From positions 496,001 to 560,000 of the forward strand of contig CM037470.1 of NCBI GenBank assembly GCA_021014325.1: a stretch of 64,000 nt of DNA, written 5' to 3'. The notes beneath the pieces were generated by a model, which saw nothing but the letters and a program-made list of their open reading frames with translations, made no database searches and was not told the DNA's origin. Within the stretch, counting starts at the first letter, position 1; every line of letters starts with the position of its first letter. Made by a program: the position numbers and the translations under genes. Positions 50,901 to 61,100 of this stretch are shown piece by piece. Source of the stretch: Plazaster borealis. Taxonomy: Eukaryota; Echinodermata; Asteroidea; Forcipulatida; Labidiasteridae.

Positions 50901-53900
50901 TTTTCTGGCTTTTATTTGTTTAATAAGGTACATCTAAATTGGGATTATTTACACATGGCACTTTACAGTACTTCTTTTAATAAACCATAAGAAAACAATG
51001 TACATGTATTTGATCAGTTACCCTCATTGATCAAGTGTGTTTACAGGTACATGTACATGTACATTTAAGTACACATTTCCTGTAAACTAAAATTTAGAAA
51101 TGAGCCACTTTTTAAATGTAATGTACAAATTGTACCAAACCCTTATTTCCATCCACTTAATAATTCAGGTGCTTGATGTGTGGCACGTCTTCATTGTTGT
51201 TATGGGGTTTTCATCAATTCTTCATAGTATTTCTGTTTTGCTGGAGGGGGGGGCGACTTATGTACAAGAGTGACATGTGTTACAGTACAGTTTTTGAGGG
51301 GAATCCCTCTGCAACACAGGCATAGCATAATGTTTGGCAAGAATAAAATACATTTATTGAGCTGGACGACAGAAGAAATTGGCGTTTAATTTTATTTTAT
51401 ATAATATGGTTTTGGCTTACTAATCAAACAGATAAATTCCCTTGTCCCTTAGCAAATTGTTCTGATTTAAAACCTAGAGGTTATACACAAGCATTGCAAA
51501 AATGTTAGCACTTAACAATTCTCATGTTATATTTGTTATTTTCTAATCCAGTACACAAAAGGTTAAGTCATTAAAAACAACACACTGAAATACAGATTCA
51601 AATTGTATTCAAATCAAGTGACTTTATACAAGAATTACATGAACATGTGTGCACTTCCATAAAATACAGGTAGTTTGTAGATTTTCAACATCAGAATAAT
51701 TCCAAACACTTTGATAAACCACGTACTAGGCAAAATTGTGTACCCAGGGCCCAATTTCATAGAGCTGCTTGAGCACAAAAAGTAGCTAAGCACATCAAAA
51801 TTATGCTTGCCAGAATAAGGATACCAGCCAAAGTACCATGTCACATGTACAATCTGTGACTGGTATCCTGCTTATTTTGGCTAAGCAGAAAGTTGCTAAA
51901 CGTAATTCTCTGCTTAAGCAGCTCCATGAAATTGGGCCCTGGTCTGATACTTTATGGAGGCATTTGTGTCTCCATGGCCCTTGGTCATTGCCCTTTTCTA
52001 AGGAAAAACTGCCTTGCCCTTACAAGAACAAAGTACATGTATATCAGGCCTGGTGTACCTATTCACTAATCAAGTGGTGGATAGCGAAATCCCTTGTACT
52101 GTCCAGTTGGGTTGGGAAAAGTTCTCCGGATGGCATCCATGATGCATGACGGAAGAGGCACTCTGTTGAAACGGCCAAGGTATCCCCAACACCATCTTAC
52201 CACTTGCCGATAAGCAACATGACGATATTTTCTGAAAAATAATAAGTGAAATAAAACATCAATGTTTCAAATTGCCTCATTGTGTAGGGTGGTGGGGGGA
52301 GGAGCGGGGGAAAAGACATAATTCGGGAGGGGAGCTATATTATGTATGTATGAAACCATTTATTTGTGCGTTTTTTTCAATCTCACTTTGGGGGGGTGCT
52401 CCAGCCCCATGGATTTACTTGTGAGTTCAACCATTTTAAGTCAAAGGGCGCACCTAAAAACACTAGAAAGCATCTCAATGGGGTGGGGTGAAGGGCTGAA
52501 TGTATGATGGTATTTCAAGTATGCGACACCATGCAGGTATAGTGTGACAGGGTATTCAAGCGGTACATTTTTTCCAGGCTACGTGTAGCAGCAGAGGTCA
52601 TACAATGAAGAGCGGTTTTGTTCAACTCTGTATCTACATGCATACGTACAATAGTATACATATAGCAAATAGCACACTGATCAACCATGGAGGAAGAAAA
52701 TTATGTACTTACTGATCAAGTGTCCCCTCAACTGCATCTCGTCCATAATAAGCCCGATACTGTAGATAGGCAGTCTCCAAGACACCAGGGTGGAGGCACA
52801 CAGCTTCAAACCAATCATGTGAGCTTAGACACTGGTTTACGTCATTCAAGTCTATCTCTAGATCCACCATTTTGGCCCTTGTTTTGTCTTCTTCCTTGCA
52901 GCATATGCAGTTCACCAATGGTTGTTGGACACAGTGGCCACAGGAACACCTTTAAAGAACAATTGGACATAGACTAGGAATATCAAGAGAAATATAGACA
53001 AGCTGTTTTGGGTTCTTTATGGAGGACCATCATTTCATAAACTAATTGGCCATTATAGGCTAACTTGAAAAAACAAAAGGGGCACTAAATAAGTAACGCT
53101 ATTACAAATGAACTTTGTTTTACGTGCATGGTGACTATGTTGCAATAATATTCGGTCATAAAATCCCACCCCGGCACCTGCTATAATATTGTATGGAACT
53201 TGCATATTGAAAAGTATATCACCAAATAACAGCATCATTATTTTTAACAACACACAGGTACTAAGTGATGTATGAAAAAACCCTGAAACAGCCTGCCACA
53301 TTGACATCCATTGACACCTATAAAGAAATGGTTGAAGGAAGAAAATTATTTTTAACTCTCCATACACTACCGATATGCAATGACTGCCAATGGGCTTATG
53401 AGCAGAGCATGACATGTAGTATTTTCTTTTAGAATGGGTCTACTGTGCCAATAAAAGGGTTATTGTTTTGTGTAACTTATTACAGGCACTTGACATGATC
53501 GTAATGGGTCGATCAGCCCCCGCAAAAAAACAACAAGAAGGCTTATGAATTGAAATACTGTATCGAAATGCTGCACTGGTTTACCGAAATCGGCACATAA
53601 TATTGTGCATCAGTAGTAAACATGTATCATACATGTAGGAGCAGGCCTACGTATACTCTGTACCAAATAACAACAATACACAGTCATGAGGTCATCCATT
53701 TGCTTAGCCTCTCAATATAACTGAATAAACTAATTACCATGCCGTATTAAGCAGTCGGTCTTGGTTCCGCTCATCGTTCTCACCAGCTTGATCGTTGTCG
53801 GCAGCTACAGCAAGCGGCTCAAACCGGTATGGTTCTGCCCCACGAACCACTGCTTCGTCGTCACTTTGCTCCCCCTCTCTCTCATCGGGAGAGCTCCCCT

Positions 53901-56900
53901 CTACGCTATCACTATCATCTACAGTGCTTGCAGAGTACACCTCTTCTTCATCAATGCTAAATTCCTCCCAGGACCCGTTGCTATCCGACATTTTAGAGGA
54001 TTTTCCAGTCGTCTCTGCATAGAGGTGGTTCGTTAACCATTGCAATGCGCGTACACAACGCGGGGTAAACAAACACAACTCCCACAAGTGACGTCACACA
54101 TTTCTATCTGAGATTGATGACGTCACGGGGCTTTTCGCGATTCTCGTTAAAAAGCACGTCCGAGGGGTGTTCGAAATGATTTTTTTTTTACATTTAAAAA
54201 ATATTTTGATAAGATGTGAACTGTATGAACGTAAAGCTTGAACACTTATTTATGGATTGTAGCAAATAGTACTTCCTGTTTCGTCTCGTTCAAGTACTTC
54301 TTTAAAGCAGCCATGTAAATTCATTACTAGTTGAAGAATATATGCTTTTTGAAACACCTGTTTTATTTATATTTTTTTAATTATTTACTATTTCATGTTT
54401 TTTTTCTACAAAATTCAGAATCCAACGTTGCGGTACTGAGTAACTTCAGCCTGACAGTCAGTGACATCACAAAGGCCAATCTAGGGAGTTACACCTGTGT
54501 GGCTACCAGTGAAGCGGGTACCAAGCAAATCTCGGCTCATATCTGGACGCCTGGTGAGTCTTGCATTAAAACTGAGCTTGGATTGAGCAGATCTCTTACT
54601 TACTTAAACCTTTTTGTTGTCATACTTTTTTGTCGAATCTCGCATTTATTTTTGTAGATATCCCATTCTTCACCATCCCACCGACCAACACAACTGCAAA
54701 CGAGTCCATGTCAGCGACGATTCCATGCCAAGCCTCGGCCCGCAGAGAACCAACTATCCGCTGGTACCTTGCTGATGACACTGGTACCCAGGGGTCTGAA
54801 ATAGGATTAGGGACCAATCCAGGAGGGTCTAGAGGGGCGATGAGTTTCGTAGCGGCCGATGGGAGTTTGGTTTTCCAAACTGTGTTCAGAGCTGATGAGG
54901 GCCTGTATGTGTGTGTTGCTGATAACGATATCGGAAATGTAGCTGAGGTGGCCAAGCTTCTTGTTAACAGTGAGTTTCCTAAAATTATTTTAAAAAAAAA
55001 CCACCAAAATGTGAGTAGTTTTATTCTGAATGCTCATTGACATACATATGGGGGCAGAGGGTATCCCCCCAAATGTTCCCATACTTAAACATGCAATAAT
55101 TTCCTTCATGTACAGAAGTACCACCTCTCTAAAATCCTCTAAAGAATTGCTGAGATTCCAAACACACAATGAAGACACAATTGGGGGAGGGGGTAGGTGG
55201 AGCACCAAATGTGTAAAAGTTTAAGTTTATTGAAAACTAGAAATTGGAAAGAAAAAAATTACACTTCAATTACTTTTTACTGTAATGTATCAACCTTGCC
55301 TCACGGTGTATTATTTGTTCATATTCTCTACAATATCTTTGTACATGTATTGTCTCGTAAAGTTTTCTATTTATATATTAATGAATGTTTGTAATTGCTG
55401 GGCACCTTTGAAAAACAGTGTGCCACTGAAAGGTTCCCTCAGGATAAACAAGAAATAAATAAAAATAAATAAATAACTAGACGATATTAATTAGTTCCCC
55501 TTTTCATGATTCTCTATTTTTCTCCCATTCTTAATGATAAGTTCCTCCTGAGGTTATCTCAGTCACAAGTCCAATCACCGTCCCTGACACTGCCACCAAC
55601 GTCGTCCTCCAGTGTAAGACAACTGGCCGTCCACAACCAAGTCTAGCCTGGTTCTTACCAGACGGCACGCTGATACCCAACGATCCATCCAAGTATAACT
55701 CCCAGCCTGCCAATGGCTACCTCGTCGTTTACCAACCCTCCATTGAGGAACACGATGGAGACTTCTCGTGCCTGGCAGAGAACTTTCTTGGGAATGATAG
55801 TGCCGTGGTGACGGTTGTAGTTCAAGGTAAGAATAAGACCTTTCTGGAGCGTCACATTCTTAGGGACTCCTAACACGAGTCCAGTGCAGAGTTTTGAAAA
55901 AGGAGGATCAAAGGTTCTGTTAATTGGGTGTCTATATTGTGGCGTATCATGGCCAAGCGGTTAAGAGCACCAGACTCGAGCTCTGGCGTTTCTGATCAGC
56001 AGAGTGTGGGTTTGAGTTCCGGTCATGACACTTGTATCCTTGAGCAAGACACTTTACCATAATTGCTTTGTCCTTCGGATGGGACATTAAGCCGTAGGTC
56101 CCGTGTACTAGGATTGGTAGTGCCCGTAAAAGAACCCAGAACACTTACCGCAAAAGAGTAGGGGTTAACCCTGGTGTTTCTGGTATAGCAAGCACCTTTG
56201 TTTACAGGTTTCCTCAAGCTTGCGAGCTACAGTGATTAAGTTCACTTATGAGGCATCCTTGGTTTCATTACCAGAAATATATAATCATAATAATTGCTTT
56301 ATATATTTACATTAAAAGTGGAAGATAAATTCTGATGTTCAAATTCAAACCCATCAGATGTGACGGCATTTGCTCTTCTCTGAAACCTGACTTCTTATAG
56401 AGTTCTCTGTTTCAAACTTTATTTGGTCAGAAGATACAGAGATGATCATTGTGGAAAGATTCACTTCTTTTTGTCGGTCTTGATGAATCTCCAGCATTTC
56501 AAACCATACCACAAAACTCTTTATAGATTCAGACAGATCTTGGTCTAAAGGCTGTCTTAGTTTGTTCTTGTACAACACTGAAGACGTTTTGTAAGACGGT
56601 CTCAATCTTGGTTTTACAGGTGCTCCTATCTTGAGTCACAATCTGGCCACAAGAAGCGATGACACAGTCACCCTGCAGTGTCTCACCAAGGGCTCCCCAA
56701 CACCCACCACCAGATGGATCCGAGATGGACAGGACATCACTAGCGCCCTCACAGGTCACTTTATCAGGAGCGATAGGTCATTGGTCATTCAGGATCTTAG
56801 CTTAGCCCAGCTAGGGGTGTATGAGTGTCTTGTTGAGAATACCTATGGAACTGTGTCGGCTACATTTAGAGGTAGGTACTTCAGACCACCAAAAGGCGAG

Positions 56901-58148
56901 CAGAGACTCATAGACCTCGACGAGGACACCAAGTGACTTGAAGTCACTTAATTACAGCTAATTACATTCAATGTTTCTTTTTGACTGTTTTTGGTGTATC
57001 AGTAACTTTGAAAATTCATAACAACCTCTTCCTCTTCTTTCGTATGATCTCTGGACCAAGGTGAAACAAGCATTGAGAAATTGTTTACACTGTCATTTGT
57101 ATTAAACCGTTCTCAAGATAATAATAGTAATAATATTGGATTAAGTAAGGTTGCGGTGACACCGTGTAAGAAATCTTGGCATTTCGATCAGTATACTAAT
57201 GATATTGGAGTCTTATATAGTGCGTGTATCCATCATTAAAGTACTCGAGGCGCTTGAACAAAGAACACTTTGAAGAAAGGTTTTGAAGTTTTTCTTGTTG
57301 TTTTCCTTTAGTCCCAGATATCCCTGGTACCCTGCAGGTCAACGCAATCACCTCAACATCTGTGGATCTATCCTGGTCCCCACCCACACCAAACAGCAAC
57401 CTGACTGACATCGGTTACCAGCTACAGTATTTAAGGTTCACAGAATCCGAGTATCAGGATTATCTTGGTGAGGTTGGAAAATCGTCCGCTTCAGTTACTG
57501 GTCTGGTACCCTATACTGGATACACCTTCAGGCTGCGAGGTGTGAATGAGATGGGAGCTGGTCCATTTAGTCTGGTGACACCATTGCTACTGACGGCAGA
57601 AGGAGCTCCTGGAGAACCACGTGACCTTGTAGTGACCCCTACGGGAGATTTCTTGATTGTGAGATGGACGGAGCCCGATGCCATCAATGGTAATCCAGGT
57701 AAGCTCACTGACTCTAAAGTTCATACGATTACCAATCCCTTGCAATTGCCTCTGTTGCCTCTGTGTATTGCCTCCGTGAAGTATTAGGCCTGCCTATTCA
57801 TCCCGTTATTGGCACTTAGTTGTTGGATGTATAATGAAATAATAAATTATTTTCATCTCACAGAGAAGACAAAACTCAGACACCATTCCTCTTGTTGTGT
57901 ATCATACAGATAACATCATCTACCAAATTGCATACACGCTACGAGATGGTGTCTCAGGTGATCAAGAGATAGTCTTGACTCATAATCACAACGATCTTCC
58001 ATTCTCTGTGGTCATTCCAACGGTCAGAAGAAACGCTGAGTACTTCATCCGCCTCCGTGCTGGCAACACCTACCTCAGTGAATGGAGTGATTACATCAGC
58101 ATGAGTGTTATGACATTGATTAGTGGTAAATAGTTCAGCTTTCCTTGA

Positions 58149-58199
<51 letters not shown>

Positions 58200-61100
58200 A
58201 ATTGATTGATTTGGTTTATTGCTATCTATACAAGTATACAATAGAAATTGCCCTGGCTCTCGTGCTTAAAAATACAATTTATACACAAACCAAATGTGTC
58301 AAGGTGCAAAGTTTGTCCATAGAGCCCCTCAAAACCAAGACGCAATGTTTGATCCAGACACTTTCTTACAAGAGGATTAGAAGTTACAATTATTAGTATT
58401 GTTATATTATTTCTGGCAATGAAACCAAGGATGCCTCATAAATGAGCTTACTCACTGTAGCTCGCAAGCCTGAGGAAACCTGTAAACAAGGCTGATTGCT
58501 ATGTGAACCAGAAACACCGGGGTTAACCCCTACTCTTCCACGATAAGTGTTCTGGGTTCTTTTACATGCACTACCAATCCCAGTACACGGGACCTACTGT
58601 TTAATGTCCCATCTGAAGGACAAAGCAATTATGGTAAAGTATTTTGCTCAAGGATACAAGTGCCACGACCGGAAAATCGTACCCACACTCTGGTGATCAG
58701 AAACACAAAAGCTTGAGTCCAGTGCTCTTAACCGCTCAGCCACCACACTCCAAGGAGATTACAACATTATTATAAAATAATTTCATTTGGGGCAGTACAG
58801 GAATAGTACAGTTTTACTCACTGTACCATGATCAATGTCTGAGGTCTGCTGATTGTTTGTAATGATGAAGATATTGTCGCTAATTTCATTATGATTTATT
58901 TCCACCCCTAGCCCCTGTGAAGAGTGTGACTGGTTTAAAAGCCATAGCACTCGGATCATCTCAAGTCAAGGTTGTCTGGGACGTAAGTAATATTCATGTT
59001 TTAACTGTACAATCAGTGATATTGTCGTGTCAGTGTAAAAATGTCACCTAATGTATCTCCTAATATTAGCACTTATGTTTAAACGCTTGTTTGAAATTGT
59101 CAACATGTTGTATCTTGCTTAAAATGGCCAGGATGTACAAAAAAACAAAAACGCGCCAAGATACAATGTTTTTGCACGGAGCATTTTTGTGCAAGATACA
59201 ACATTTTTGCAAAATGGAGATACAACATTTTTGCACTGATGTGACGATTAAAAGGTATTTGGAAGCTAGGTATAATGGTTTGAGGAGGGGGGGGGGGGCT
59301 TTGTTAAAGGTAGGGTCATCCTTTGGCAATGACTGACCCCCCCCCCTTAAAACAAATAAAATAAATAAATGTGTAATTTCTATCAAAAAGATTACTTGTT
59401 ATAAAGATGGTCACGGTGGAAGCATCTTGCAAAATTATTTCGTCTGAAATGCCCCCGTTGATTAGAAATCAATCAAAGTATGTCTAAAAATTTGAATCTC
59501 CAAAACTGACCTCGAGGCAAGTTTTGGCGTTTCAAATTTCCATGCTGTCTGTTTGTGAATGCTGCGGCCGGCACCTACGTCACCTCGATATTAACGTGGA
59601 TGGGTTCGACATTCTTGATGAAAATACTGTGACTGTTTTTTGCTGTTTTCTCAACAAGTATACACTATATTCAGCTGAAACTTATACATACCCTTTAAAG
59701 AACATAATCTGCAGATTTCCATGGGAAGCAGAGCCATGAAATTGTACCCTGATCCAGCATGTTTGCATGAATTATTTCCACAGCCGGTGGACGACACATC
59801 GTTGGAACAGTACAACATCGCATTCCGTCAATTAGATAGCAACATGTCCTACCAAACAGTTCAAGTGACTGGCATCACGACCAGTAACTTCACCATCATA
59901 GGTCTGCGAGAGAATACCAACTATGGGGTCAAGATGTCGTACAGTAACCCCGGGGGTGATGGACCCTATTCCGAAGAAGTCTTGGTCACAACTGAACTTG
60001 GTAGGTGTTTATGATCTGGGACTAACATCTTAGAGATGCTTTAGCAAGCTATAATGAATTCAATTTGTTTTACCCTTACACCGATGTGTATTAAGCACTG
60101 TATACTCGGTATTTCCCGAGTTCCTGTGAACAAATCCACAGGCAAATCACTCCGTTGGGATTCAAACCCACGACCTTTGCATTGCTAGAGCAGATGTCTT
60201 ACCACTAGACCACCGAGCTGGTCCGGTAGCTAAAGGCAGTTTGAATCCTATGTTTCAGCAGTAGGAACTGCAACGATTTAAAAGACGTTAATTTTGCATC
60301 GGGGGATAAAGAATATAATTTGTTTTACCCTTACACCGATGTGTATTAAGCACTGTATATTCAGTACTTTCTCGAGATGATTTGTGGGCTGGTAACTTGA
60401 TTCTGATAAGCAAAATTGTTTTGTGCTTTGTTCTTTATAATCAGTGAGCTTTCAAATGGAAATATTTCTCTGGAGGATTGGTAGTGGTGTAAACTTTAGA
60501 ATCAGTGAGCTTTCAGATGGAAATATTTCTCTGGAGGATTGGTACTGGTGTGAACTTTGGAATCAGTGAGCTTTCAGATGGAAATATTTCTCTGAAGGGC
60601 TGGTTCTGGGATGATCTTTCTAATCAAAGAGCTTTCAGATAAGTACCGTTCCTTTCCTTTGTTTTTAACTTTGCACTTTATTGATTGTGTCTCAGAGCCA
60701 TTAAGCCCCAGTGGATTTTCAAACTCTGGATTCTCCGGCGGTGTTTTGGCAGCCATTGTCTGTGCCTCTATAGCAATCATTCTCCTCATACTGATCTTAG
60801 CTGTTATCTTATGGCAACGTAAACATAACCCTACCAGCTGGATCGGCAGGAAACACCTCAATCCTGATGCATTGTGGATCCATAAAAGGTTAGTGGTAGC
60901 TCTAAAGACAACCCCTCCCCCTTTTTGTTACTGTGTTTAATCTACAAACTTATAACAACAACTAACTAACCAAGCAAAATGCTTAGTTTGGTTGAAATAA
61001 CTTTGTAATTACAGGTCAACTACATACTCACAACAATATGAAAATAAACTTGTCTCTGGCTAGGCTTGCAAAATTCTCCTCTCCAAATGTCAAATGTTGT

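Larger units (their letters stand above)
43214..54307. mobile_element. 11.1-kb DNA transposon with 24-bp TIRs, THAP transposase and a ballast-domain gene
   Basis: Positions 43214-43237 (ctttaaagaagtacttgaac + gaga) and 54284-54307 are perfect reverse complements over 24 bp. The outermost 8 bp, CTTTAAAG, are themselves palindromic and may be the target-site duplication, which would leave a 16-bp TIR starting AAGTACTT. The element sits in receptor intron 9; removing it leaves an intron of about 485 bp. It contains a plus-strand THAP/RNase-H transposase (43571-50368) and a minus-strand ballast-domain gene (53991-52066), arranged convergently. Subterminal inverted motifs (gacgtca followed by ttgtgggagtt) lie 203-211 bp from each end. 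The superfamily is uncertain; an 8-bp duplication and THAP domain recall P- and hAT-related groups. Confidence 0.88.

Noticed and set aside
53053..53415. 120-codon minus-strand frame inside an intron of the ballast gene
   Set aside because: It lies between exons 1 and 2 of a phase-consistent gene on the same strand and shows no domain.
55945..56030. Functional tRNA gene
   Set aside because: A and B boxes are recognisable, but the acceptor stem does not close and the sequence continues into a SINE body found elsewhere in the window.
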